Source of the DNA: Magnolia sinica
Taxonomy: Eukaryota > Streptophyta > Magnoliopsida > Magnoliales > Magnoliaceae
Length of the DNA: 64,000 nt
Direction: 5' to 3'
NCBI RefSeq assembly: GCF_029962835.1
Contig: NC_080579.1
Location: forward strand, 80,617,959 to 80,681,958
The position numbers and the translations under genes were made by a program. Under the pieces are notes generated by a model. That model had not been told where the DNA came from. It was given only the letters and a program-made list of their open reading frames with translations, and searched no databases. Positions 38,201 to 49,101 of this stretch are shown piece after piece. Each line of letters starts with the position of its first letter. Position 1 is the stretch's first letter.

Positions 38201-38756
38201 CTATAGGCTATAGGAAATTTCAATGGTGGAAATCATTATTCCCACTGTTTCCTGTGGTATGGTCCACTTGAGCTTGGGATATGCTTTAATTTTGGGCTCA
38301 ACCACCAAATTAAGAGAGAGCTTTGGATATGCTTTAATTTTGGATAGCACATAAGACATAGACTGCTCTAATCTTTGGAATATCTCTTCAAGTGGGCCAC
38401 ATTGGATGGCCCACTGTTATGAAATCACACTGCTTTCTTCAGTGTCGTGTAATTTAATATCGCGGAATTCTTGGGATGTGGAATGCCAATATGGCCATTT
38501 ATGTGATGGTAATTCACTTGGACGTGAAATGCCCAAAAAATATCTCAGATTTAATGTTTTAACCTTTGATTATATAAAGGTTATCCATTTTCAAAACAAA
38601 ATAGATATATCATAGGTTTGAAATAATCCAATTTGAGGCTTTTTTTTTTCTTCCTATACACATCCCCAATGTACTAATCTAATAAACATTTGAATCATTG
38701 GAACACTATACATATCCAAATGTTAAAGTTCAATATATCACATGGGCATCCAAGAG
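38201..38756. other. CACTA core: no recognisable gene
   Basis: AT-rich sequence between two inserted palindromes. It contains repeated short phrases such as GGATATGCTTTAATTTTGG twice near 38275-38345. No gene seen. Confidence 0.5.
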
Positions 38757-39293
38757 GGAAATGGATTGGCTACTGCCCCTAACACCATACCCGTGGCTGG
38801 TGGTCGATGCTCTATGGGTCCCACCATGATGTATGTGTTTCATCCATACCGTCCATACATTTTTACATATCATATTAGGGCTTGATACCAAAAATGAGAG
38901 GTATATAAATCTCAGGTGGACCACACCACATGAAAACAAAGTGATTGGATATTCACCATTAAAACCCTCCTAAGGCCCACTGTACTTTTTATTTGACATC
39001 CAATCTGTTGATTAGGTCATACAGGCCCAGATGAAGGGAAAAAATTATCAGATTGATCCAAAACTTTACATGGTCCCCAAAAGGTTTTTAATGATCGACG
39101 CTCATTTAACATTATTTCCTATAATGTGGTCCATTTGAGATTGGTATATACCTCATTTTTTGTCTCATACCATAAAATGATATGGAAAAATAGATAGACA
39201 GTAGGGATGAAACACATACATCATGGTGAGGCCCACAGAGCACCAACCACCAGCCCTTGCGCTGGTGTCAGTGCGAGTAGCCAATCCGTTTCC
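38757..39293. mobile_element. Fold-back (long-TIR) non-autonomous DNA element, ~537 bp
   Basis: The left end GGAAATGGATTGGCTACT matches the inverted right end GGAAACGGATTGGCTACT. The arms then run on as an imperfect inverted repeat through a GGTCCCACCATGATGTATGT-type core, CATCCATACCGTCC and AAAATGAGAGGTATATA, almost to the centre (about 39000). It encodes no protein. A clear TSD is not resolved (AAGAG occurs next to both ends, offset by one base). The arms carry the GTGGGNCCCACCATGATG motif scattered elsewhere in the window, so this family is a plausible source of those modules. Confidence 0.65.
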
Positions 39294-40687
39294 TAAGAGA
39301 GAGACTTCAAGTCTCTCTCTCTCTCTCTGTGTCCTCTCTCACTCTCTCAATCTCTCTCTCTCCCACTCTCGCGCACCCTCTCTCTCTCTCTCGGCCCTCT
39401 CTCAACGGCGCCCTCTCTCTTTGTCTCTCTGTCTCTCCTAGTGCTCTCTCTCACTCTCGCGCACCCTCTCTCTCTCTCTCTTGGTCCTCTCTCAACCGCA
39501 CCCTCTCTCTCACGCACCCTCTCTCTCTCTCTCCTCAGAGCTCGGGAACCCTATTTTCGGCCTGGACTCGTGATCGGGGCTCCAACTCAAATAGGAAGTT
39601 GTTCTCTTCCTGCTGCAAACTCAGTTGACTGTGAGCTATCTCTCTCTCTTTCTCAATCTCTCTCAATCTTGATTGAAACTAGTTGGGGATTTAGGGATTA
39701 AGGGATTTGGGAACTTAGGGATTTGGGGATTTAGGGATTTAGGGAGTTGGGTCTAATACACAGCTGAACCTAAGAAGTCCAAAATAGCTGATAGAATGTT
39801 GAGAAAATATTTGATCCCTGACCCAAAGTTAATGCAGGGTAATCAGGTTTTCAGTTTGTATAAGTGGGGCCATGGTTCACTGATCCAGATCATCGGTTTG
39901 TTGTGCTGTGGATGGTGCACCATGGATGCACCAAACTAAAAAAATCTCCTAAGATTGAGAGATCTTAGCCACCAATCTGTAGCCCTTTTCAGTGAATGTG
40001 GATAGTTCCTCTTCAATGCATATAACTGATGGATATCTTAATCACTCAAGCTGAACCTTAGCTGCTAAAAATAGTAGGAAGTGGGTGTGGCAGTGGATGC
40101 AGAAACTAGTAGTAAATAACCATTTTCAAGCCCAAAGTTTGTAGGAATTGTGAGATTATGAAGCAAGAAAAAATGGTAGAAGATTTTATTTTTTTGCAAC
40201 TATAGGGTGAGCTACAACACAACAGATGAATATATATATCTTGGCAACGAACATGACATGTAGATAGGATGAAATTTCTGTTTTTGAACTAGAACGACAT
40301 GCTTTTTGTTTTTTGGATGATAGATTATGAAATATGATAAGGTCACATAGAAGTGAATGAAGGGAAAAATATAAATATTAGCTTGATGACGTCAAGCAGT
40401 TTTAAGCAGTAGGCAATCAATCCCCACTATTTATGTGGTGTAGTCTTCTTGAGCATATGTGATTTGAATAGTGGTTGGAATTTCTTCAATCTTAGATCTA
40501 TTTCGTGATATTTCTCTTCAGATCTGCATATGTGATTTGAATAGTGGTTGGAATTTCTTTCATTTTTAGTTTTTTTTACTTGAATTTTGTTGAGATGGTT
40601 AGCATTGGATTCTTAATTGAATAAACTTCCCTGGATCTATTGATTTGATTTTGTTTTCACTTTTGATTTTTTTGATATTTTCATTCT
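39294..40687. other. CACTA core, right part
   Basis: Long interrupted CT-rich tracts at 39311-39535 (with CGCGCACCCTCTCTC repeats) are followed at 39683-39751 by a short GGGATTTAGGGATTTAGGG-like run. That run is the only place in the window where the motif is close to true TTTAGGG spacing. A 40-bp phrase (GATTTGAATAGTGGTTGGAA) is duplicated at about 40463 and 40535. No gene recognised. Confidence 0.55.
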
Positions 40688-41062
40688 GATCTATAACCTA
40701 AACTTATAACCTTAACCTAAACTTAAAACCAAATAAACTAAAACCTAAACTTAAACCTAAACCTAAACCTATAACCTAAACCAAAACCTATAACCTTAAC
40801 CTAAACCAAAACCTATAACCTAAACCTTAACTTATAACCTATAACCTATAACCTATAACCTAAACTTATAACCTTAACCTAAACTTAAAACCAAAACCTA
40901 AACCTATAACCTAAACCTATAAGCTAAAACCTAAACCTAAACCTAAAACCTAAATGTATTCTCAAATCCCTAAACCTAAACCTACACCTAATCCTAATCT
41001 CAACTCCCTAACCTAAACCTAAACGTATACTTGAAAACCCAAGCCTAAACCTGATCCCGAAC
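40688..41062 (-). repeat. Telomere-like block (C-rich strand on top), ~375 bp
   Basis: CCTAAA/CCTATAA/CCTTAA units, with the TATTCTCAAATCCC and AACCCGAACC higher-order motifs of the main arrays, form a short detached block separated from array B by 41063-42210. Confidence 0.93.
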
Positions 41063-41879
41063 CCGAACCTGATTTTTTAAATTTTAGTTAGTTGTCCAAA
41101 TGATTCCTGAACTTTTATTGAAAATGATACTCTTGTCATTCAATATTCAAAACCTTTGCCCGTACTCCAGATTTTTTTATTCAGTAGCTCAGTCAGGTCA
41201 ATGGTAAGCTCACCAACTTCATCAAAGAATCACAGATTAGAAGGGAGTCAATCAGATAGTTTCTTTAATTTTCTTTTTTCATCATAAATTGATACTGAGT
41301 TTAAACCAGCCATTACATTCTTTGGCACATATATTTTTAACTGTGGAAAACAGTCTTAGAATCTCCATCATGCTATATATATGTAGTTTCTCTTTCACTT
41401 GTGAATTTATTTCTCTACCTAGTTTTAAAACTAATGAGTTCTTTGTACTAATTTCATGTAACATCTCTTGGTATCATCAGATTTTGCCTCCATGCAGTAA
41501 CATCTACTGAAATGGTTGTTTCAGTATGAACATGAGCACAGCCAATGGTCGGCCATTATCTCTTTGGGACTGATATCAAGTTGTTTACATGCAATGGATT
41601 CAAGACAAATTCCAAATCATCATCGGACTTCTTGAGGTACATACTGGTCCATGCATACATACAAATGCCAACATCATTGTCGTCATTATCATTGACATCA
41701 CCCGACTGTGTATGGTCGCTTAACTTGTTCTTAATGTTACTACAGATTTCTCAAACCTTATATAGTGAGACAGTTCAGCAAGTTCCACTTTTTCTCAAAT
41801 TGAATTTGAAACCTTCAGTCTATAGAAGAGGAAGCAACCAAATTGTTGTAATTCTAATGATGTTTCCATAATGTGCATC
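41063..41879. other. Non-array spacer between telomere-like blocks
   Basis: AT-rich sequence with a 108-codon open frame (41545-41871, plus strand) that has no recognisable domain or repeat relation. I see no reason to call it a gene. Confidence 0.45.
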
Positions 41880-42205
41880 GGATGAAGACCCGGATGTGCG
41901 TCGGAGCTATCCGGATGAGCGGGTTCCCTGGAAGGTGGGAACCGCCGTTATGACCATGATGAAGCTGTCCATTTCCTATGGACAGCATTGGAGGGGCCTG
42001 ACCATTTGGACAGGCCGTGTTTATGTATTTGCTTGAAATTAATGGAGCAGACCCGGATGTGCGTCGGAGCTATCCGGATGAGCGGGTTCCCTGGAAGGTG
42101 GGAGCCATTGTTATGACCATGATGAAGCTGTCCATTTTCTATGGACAGCATTGGAAGGGCCTGACCAATTGGAGCAGGCCGTGTTTATATCTGTATTTGC
42201 AGGGA
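41880..42205 (+). repeat. Two inverted copies of the 163-172-bp repeat
   Basis: ACCCGGATGTGCGTCGGAGC occurs at 41888 and 42051. The block is the reverse complement of the repeat at 31240-32093 and ends TCTGTATTTGCAGGGACCAC, the exact inverse of the junction at array A. Confidence 0.9.
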
Positions 42206-42210
42206 CCACA

Positions 42211-45200
42211 CCCTTAACCTATAACCTAAACCTATTCTCAAATTTAAAAACCTATAACTACGACCTAACCTATAACCTATAACCTGAACCTATAACCTAA
42301 ACTCAATTCCCTAAACCTTAACCTATAACCTAACCTAAACCTATACTTATAACCTAAACCTATTCTCAAATCCCAAAACCTATAACCTAAACCTTAACCT
42401 AAACCTATAACCTATAACCTAAACTCAATTCCCTAAACCTTAACCTATAACCTAAACCTATTCTCAAATCCCAAAACCTATAATTATAACATAAACCTAA
42501 ACCTAAACCTATAACCTATAACCTAAACCCAAACCTAAACCCAATCTCGAACCCGAACCCGATTTCCTAAACCTAAACCTTAACCTATAACCTAAACCTA
42601 AACCTTAACCTATAACCTAAACCTATACTTATAACCTTAACGTAAACCTATTCTCAAATCCCAAAACTTATACTTATAACCTAAACCTAGACCTTAACCT
42701 TAACCTAGAACCTATAATTATAACCTTAACCTAAACTTACAACCTTAGCCTAAACCTAAACTTAACCTAAACTCAAATCCCTAAACTTTAACCTATAACC
42801 CAACCTAAACATATACTTATAACCTAAACCTATTCTCAAATCCCAAAACCTATACTTATAACATAAACTTAAACCTAAACCTATAACCTATAACCTATAA
42901 CCTAAACCCAAACCTAAACCCGATCTCGAACCCGAACCCGATTTCCTAAACCTAAACCTAAACCTAAACCTAAACCTTAACCTATAACCTAAACCTATAC
43001 TTATAACCTTAACCTTAACCTAAACCTATTCTCAACTCCCAAAACTTATACTTATAACCTAAACCTTAACCTATAACCTAAACCTATTCTCAAATCCCAA
43101 AACCTATAATTATAACATAAACCTAAACCTAAACCTATAACCTAAAACCTAAACCCAAACCTAAACCCAATCCTGAACTCGAACCCGATTTCCTAAACCT
43201 AAACCTTAACCTATAACCTAAACCTATACCTATAACCTAAACCTAAACCTTAACCTATAACCTAAACCTATACTTATAACCTTAACCTAAACCTATTCTC
43301 AAATCCCAAAACTTATACTTATAACCTAAACCTTAACCTATAACCTAAACTTTTTCTCAAATCCCAAAACCTATAATTATAGCATAAACCTAAACCTAAA
43401 CCTATAACCTATAACCTAAAACCTAAACCCAAACCTAAACCCAATCCCGAACCTGAACTCGATTTCCTAAACCTAAACCTTAACCTATAACCTAAACCTA
43501 TACCTATAACCTAAACCTAAACCTTAACCTATAACCTAAACCTATTCTCAAATCCCAAAACTTATACTTATAACCTAAACCTAGACCTTAACCTTAACCT
43601 ATAACCTATAATTATAACCTTAACCTAAACTTACGACCTTAACCTAAACTTAAACCTTAACCTAAACTCAAATCCCTAAACCTTAACCTATAACCCAACC
43701 TAAACCTATACTTATAACCTAAACCTATTCTCAAATCCCAAAACCTATACTTATAACCTAAACTTATACCTTAACCTAAACTCAAATCCCTAAAGCTTAA
43801 CCTATAACCCAACCTAAACCTATACTTATAACTTAAACCTATTCTTAAATCCCAAAACCTGTACTTATAACCTAAACCTAAACCTTAACCTAAACTCAAA
43901 ACCTATAACCTTAACCTAAACCAAAACCGATAACCTAAACCTTAACCTATAACCTATAACCCAATAACCTAAAATTATAACCTTAACCTAAACCTAAAAC
44001 CAAAACCTAAACCTATAAACTAAAACCAAAACCTAAACCTAAACCTAAAACCTAAATGTATTCTCAAATCCTTAAACCTAAACCTTAACCTATTCTCAAT
44101 TCCCTAAACCTTAACCTATAACCTAACTTAAACCTAAACCTATAACCTACACTTATAACCTAAAACCTAATGTATTCTCAAATCCCTAAACTTAAACCTT
44201 AACCTATTCTCAATTCCTTAAACCTTAACCTATAACCTAACTTAAACCTAAACCTATAACCTACACTTATAACCTAAAACCTTAATGTATTCTCAAATCC
44301 TTAAACATATACCTACACCTAATCCTAATCTCAACTCCTTAACCTAAACCTAAACTTAAAAACCTAAACCTAAACCCGATTCCGATCCCGAACCCAAACC
44401 GAATTTCCTTAACCTAAATCTTAACCTATTCTCAATTCCCTAAAGCTATAACTTATAACCTAAACCTAAACCTAAAACCTAAAACATATACCTAAATCTA
44501 AAACCTAAATGTATTCTCAAATCCTTAAATGTAAACCTACACCTAATCCTAATCTCAACTCCCTAACCTAAACCTAAACCTAAACTTGAAAACCCAAACC
44601 TAAACCCGATCCTGAACCCGAGCCCAATTTCTCAAACCTAAACCTTAACCTATTCTCAATTCCCTAAAGCTATAACCTATAACCTATAACCTAAACCTAA
44701 ACATAAACCTTAACCAAAACCTATAACCTAAACCTTAACCTATAACCTATAACCTATAACCTATAACCTAAACCGAAACCTAAACCTAAACCTAAACCTA
44801 AACCTATAACCTATAACCTAAACCTAAACCTAAACCTTAACCTAAACCTAAACCTAAACCTAAAACCTAAACCTTAACCTTAACCTAAACCTAAACCTAT
44901 AACCTAAACCTATAAACTAAAACCGAAAGCCTAAATGTATTCTCAAATCCCTAAACTTAAACCTACACCTAATCCTAATCTCAACTCCCTAACCTAAACC
45001 TAAACTTAAACTTGAAAAGCCAAACCTAAACCCGATCGCTAACCCGAACCTGATTTCCTAAACCTAAACCTTGACCTATTCTCAATTCCCTAAAGCTATA
45101 ACCTATAACCTAAACCTAAACCTAAACCTATAACCTTAACCTAAACTTAAAAACTAAACCTAAACCTAAAGCAAAACCTATAAACTTAACTTAAACCAAA

Positions 45201-46980
45201 ACCTATAACCTAAACCTTAACCTATAACCTATAACCTGTAACCTAAACTTATAACCTATAACCTAACCTTAACCTAAACCTAAAACCTAAACCTAAACCT
45301 ATAAACTAAAACCTAAACCAAAACCTAAAACCTAAATGTATTCTCAAATTCCTAAACGTACACCTACACCTAATCCTAATTTCAACTCCCTAACCTAAAG
45401 TTAAACTTAAAAACCCAAACCTAAACCCGATCTCGAACCCCAACTCGATGTCCTAAACTTAAACATTAACCTATTCTCAATTCCCTAAAGCTACAACCTA
45501 TAACCTATAACCTATAACCTAAACCAAAACCTAACCTAAACCTATAACTTAAACCTATAACCTTAACCTAAACCTAAAACGTAAATCTAAACCTAAACCT
45601 AAACCAAAACCTATAACCTTAACCTAAACCAAAACCTATAACCTAAACCTATAACCTTAACCTAAACCTAAAACCTAAACCTAAACCAAAACCCAAACCT
45701 ATAACCTAAACCTAAACCAAAACCTATAACCTTAAGCTAAACCTAAACCTTAACCTATTCTCAATTCTCTAAAGCTATAACCTATAACCTATAACCTATA
45801 ACCTAAACCTAAACCTAAAACCTAAACCTAAACCTAAACCTAAACCTAAAACCTAAATGTATTCTCAAATCCCTAAACCTAAACCTTAACCTATTCTCAA
45901 TTCCCTAAACCTTAACCTATAACCTAACTTAAACCTAAACCTATAACCTACACTTACAACCTAAAACCTAAATGTATTCTCAAATCCCTAAACCTAAACC
46001 TTAACGTATTCTCAATTCCTTAAACCTTAACCTATAACCTAACTTAAACCTAAACCTATAACCTACACTTATAACCTAAAGCCTAAATGTATTCTCAAAT
46101 CCCTAAACCTAAACCTACACCTAATCCTAATCTCAACTCCTTAACCTAAACCTAAACTTGAAAACCCAAACCTAAACCCGATCCCGAACCCAAACCCGAA
46201 CCCGAATTCCTAAACCTAAATCTTAACCTATTCTCAATTCCCTAAAGCTATAACCTATAACCTAACTTAAACCTAAACCTATAACTGACACTTATAACCT
46301 AAACCTATAACCTAAATGTATTCTCAAATCCCTAAACCTACACCTACACCTAATCCTAATCTCAACTCCTTAACCTAAACCTAAACTTGAAACCCCAAAC
46401 CTAAACCTGAACCCGAACCCGATTTCCTAAGCATAAATCGTAACCTATTCTCAATTCCCTAAACCTTAACCTATAACCTAACTTAAACCTAAACCTATAA
46501 CCTACACTTATAACCTAAACCTAAACTTATAACCTAAACCTAAAACCTAAATGTAATCTCAAATCCCTAAACCTAAACCTAAAACCTAAATGTAATCTCA
46601 AATCCCTAAACCTAAACCTACACCTAATCCTAATCTCAACTCCCTAACCTAAACCTAAACCTAAACCTAAACTTGAAAACTGAAACCTAAACCCGATACC
46701 GAACCCGAACCAGAACCTGATTTCTTAAACCTAAACCTTAACCTATTCTCAATTCCCTAAAGCTATAACCTATAACATAAACCTAAACATAAACCTAAAT
46801 CTAAACCTAAACCTATAACCTAAACCTAAACCTTAACCTAAACCTAAACCTATAACCTTAACTTAAACCAAAACTTATAACCTAAACCTTTACCTATAAC
46901 CTATAACCCATAACCTATAACCTAAACTTATAACCTACAACCTACCTTAATCTAAACCTAAAACCTAAACCTAAACCTAT
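42211..46980 (-). repeat. Telomere-like array B (C-rich strand on top), ~4.8 kb
   Basis: Mirror image of array A: CCTAAA, CCTATAA and CCTTAA units with CCTATTCTCAAATCCC and AACCCGAACCCGATTTCC motifs recurring, here together with TAAATGTATTCTCAAATCCC and ACCTAATCCTAATCTCAACT variants. It starts at the shared junction GGGACCACACCCTTAACC near 42205. It is somewhat shorter than array A. Confidence 0.97.
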
Positions 46981-47018
46981 AAGTGTAGGTTATAGGTTTT
47001 AGGTTTAGGTTAAGGTTG
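46981..47018 (+). repeat. Orientation switch at the end of array B
   Basis: After CCTAAACCTATAAG the sequence flips to TGTAGGTTATAGGTTTTAGG and continues GTTTAGGTTAAGG for about 33 bp before unique sequence, giving a small head-to-head palindrome centred near 46980. Confidence 0.85.
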
Positions 47019-47078
47019 TTTTTCTTTTTATTTGTCTAGATCACCTCTCATATGTTCTCTCTCTTTTCATTTGTTTTT

Positions 47079-48150
47079 TCCCATAAGATTGTTTGTGTTT
47101 GGATGGATGCAGATTATGTTTGGATGAATGTAGTTTATGTCCGGATGAATTTACGTAGTTTGGGTTTAGATGGATGTGAATGTGAATATGATGAAATATA
47201 TTATATAATAGGTGTATATCAGGAAGAATATGATGAATTATATTCTAACAGGTGTATATTAGGAAATTTGAGATGGAATATTTTTTTTAAAAAAAGAGAC
47301 TTTTACCTACGAAATATTTCATAGGTAAAAGTGTTTTTTAGCGATGCATATTTTCGTCGCTAACAGTCCTATCCAGGTTTTTCTAGCTACGAAAATTTTT
47401 GTCGCTAAAAGTAATCCATTGCAAAGTCTTTAGCGACGAAAATATTCGTCGCTAAAAGTCTCATCTAGGATTTTTAGCTACGAAAATTTTTGTAGCTAAA
47501 AGTAATCCATTCCAATTTTTTGAAAATTTGTTTGTAGCCTTTAGCGATGAAAATACTCGTCGCTAAAAGTCTCATCCAGGATTTTTAGCTATGAAAATTT
47601 TCGCAGCTAAAAGTAATCCATGCCAATTTTTTGAAAATTTGTTTACAGCCTTTGGCGACGAAAATATTCGTCGTTAAAAGTCTCATCCAGGATTTTTAGC
47701 TACGAAAATTTTCATAGCTAAAAGTAAGTCATTCGAATATATTGAAAAATTGTTTGCAGCCTTTGACGATGAAAATTTTTGTCGCTAAACGTCTCATCCC
47801 TGATTTTTAGCTACGAAAATTTTCGTAACTAAAAGTAATCCATTCCAATTTTTTGAAAACTTGTTTGTTGCCTTTGGCGATGAAAAGATTCGTCGCTAAA
47901 AGTCTTATTAAGGGTTTTATCCATTCGAATTTTTTTAAAAATTGTTTATAGCCTTTAACGATGAAATTTTTTGTCGCTAAAAGTCTCATCCACGATTTTT
48001 AGCTGCGAAAATATTTGTCGCTAAAAGTTTCATCGCTAAAAGTCACTTTTAGCGACGAAATAAAATTTCATTGCTAAAAGTGACTTTTAGCGACGAAAAG
48101 TTATTTCGTCGCTAAAAGTTTCATCGCTAAAAACCCTCTTTCTTGTAGTG
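47079..48150. repeat. CACTA right terminal inverted repeat (~1.07 kb) with subterminal palindromes
   Basis: The inner part (47080-47285: GTGTTTGGATGGATG, AGATGGATGTGAATGTGAAT, ATAATAGGTGTATATCAGGA) is the inverse of 18590-18760. Outward, TTTTAGCGACGAAAA/TTTTCGTCGCTAAAA units recur about every 60 bp to 48130, with the TTTTTAGCTACGAAAATTTT variant frequent. It ends CTTTCTTGTAGTG. Confidence 0.88.
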
Positions 48151-48953
48151 GTGGCCTTACTCGCCCAAGAGTAGGGGGCAATACTAGGCTGAGTTTAACC
48201 AGCTCGTGAATGGATCCGCTATCGATGTGATGGATAGGTATTGACAGACTATTGGCCAGGCGGATAGTGAGGTTTCTTATGTTCACTTGGACTGTGTGGC
48301 TAGGAGAGCGGCAGTGCCATTTGGAGTATACTAAACCCCGGTGATTATCCAGAATGAGAACTGTACTGATATATGATGAGGATAGGCATGCTTGAACTGC
48401 ATCCCGCATTGCATGGTCTTAACATGGCTGATAGCATTCATATCTTGCACCGCAAAGCCTTGGTACAGCTGATTGCATTCATGTGCTCATCAGCATGATT
48501 TTGCATTTCTCTGGCTTTGCATTCTGAGCACGCTTATATTGCGCACATACTTACACCACCCTCTAAGCTTTCTATAAGCTTATGCACAATTGATACGTGT
48601 AGGTGACTCTAGGACACAATTGTAGCCTTGTTGCAGTTAGAGTGTGCAGCCAAGCTTTTGGAGTTTCTGTTATTATCATTATCTTGTATTTCCCTTCATA
48701 CGCACTGTATTCAAAGTTTTTGATCATAGTGAATTTTGTGATGGTGTTCCTGTGGTTATTGTTCGTGGGTTATGCTTATGGTTATGCTTGTACAGAATCA
48801 AAATCATGTTTGAAATCCTCCTTGTAGGATCCCAGGATCAGAACCTGGTGTATGGGTGTCGAGAGCCAAGAATGGGGTACTATGGCGACTGTCAGCACTG
48901 GATTCGGCGATCGGGAATTTTATGAGCCCGGTCTCTGAGTTTGGGGCGTGACA
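48151..48953 (+). mobile_element. Tekay 5' LTR, second part
   Basis: It starts with the right copy of the GTG duplication and continues the LTR cut at 17805, ending TTTGGGGCGTGACA at 48953. It matches the 3' LTR end (60416-61216) closely. Confidence 0.92.
48573..48578 (+). promoter_or_regulatory. Candidate LTR TATA box
   Basis: TATAAG in the context AGCTTTCTATAAGCTTATGC is kept in all four long LTR copies (near 6672, 8250 inverted, 48573, 60836), about 375-385 bp from the LTR 3' end. Conservation and position fit an LTR promoter. Transcription start is not shown. Confidence 0.35.
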
Positions 48954-48958
48954 GAAGT

Positions 48959-48970
48959 TGGTATCAGAGT
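48959..48970 (+). promoter_or_regulatory. Primer-binding site (initiator tRNA-Met)
   Basis: TGGTATCAGAGT lies 5 bp after the 5' LTR. It matches the usual tRNA-iMet PBS TGGTATCAGAGC except the last base. It fixes the LTR end and the element's orientation. Confidence 0.92.
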
Positions 48971-49101
48971 ATAACTTGGAAATAACCGAGAACAACACCA
49001 CATGTTTACCACGAGTCTAAGTTCCAAGTGTGTAACCTTCTGATTGAATTCCCTAACATGCGATTCAAGGTTGATCGACATCCTTATTCTTCCTATAGGA
49101 C

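Larger units (their letters stand above)
17806..48150 (-). mobile_element. Giant CACTA (En/Spm) transposon, 30,345 bp, internally palindromic
   Basis: It has CACTACAAAAAAT at 17806 and, inverted, CACTACAAGAAAG ending at 48150, with a 3-bp TSD (GTG) and a matching empty site in the 3' LTR. The superfamily is confirmed by a TNP2-type transposase gene and a Transposase_24/TnpA-type gene, both on the minus strand. Beyond the short termini, about 1 kb at each end is inverted homologous sequence. Inside are two inverted telomere-like arrays, inverted copies of a 163-172-bp repeat, and a core with two smaller insertions. Plant CACTA elements are usually a few kb to ~20 kb with 10-30-bp TIRs, so size and symmetry are atypical. 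Both transposase genes are broken, so mobility would need a helper. Confidence 0.93.

Noticed and set aside
39223..39701. Ser/Leu-rich ORFs (SLSLSLS)
   Set aside because: They are translations of interrupted CT microsatellite tracts.
41545..41871. 108-codon ORF in the CACTA core
   Set aside because: No recognisable domain, no start context, no related copy in the window; length is within chance for AT-rich plant DNA.
48954..48975. tRNA gene
   Set aside because: The TGGTATCAGAG match is only the primer-binding site complementary to the tRNA 3' end; there is no cloverleaf.
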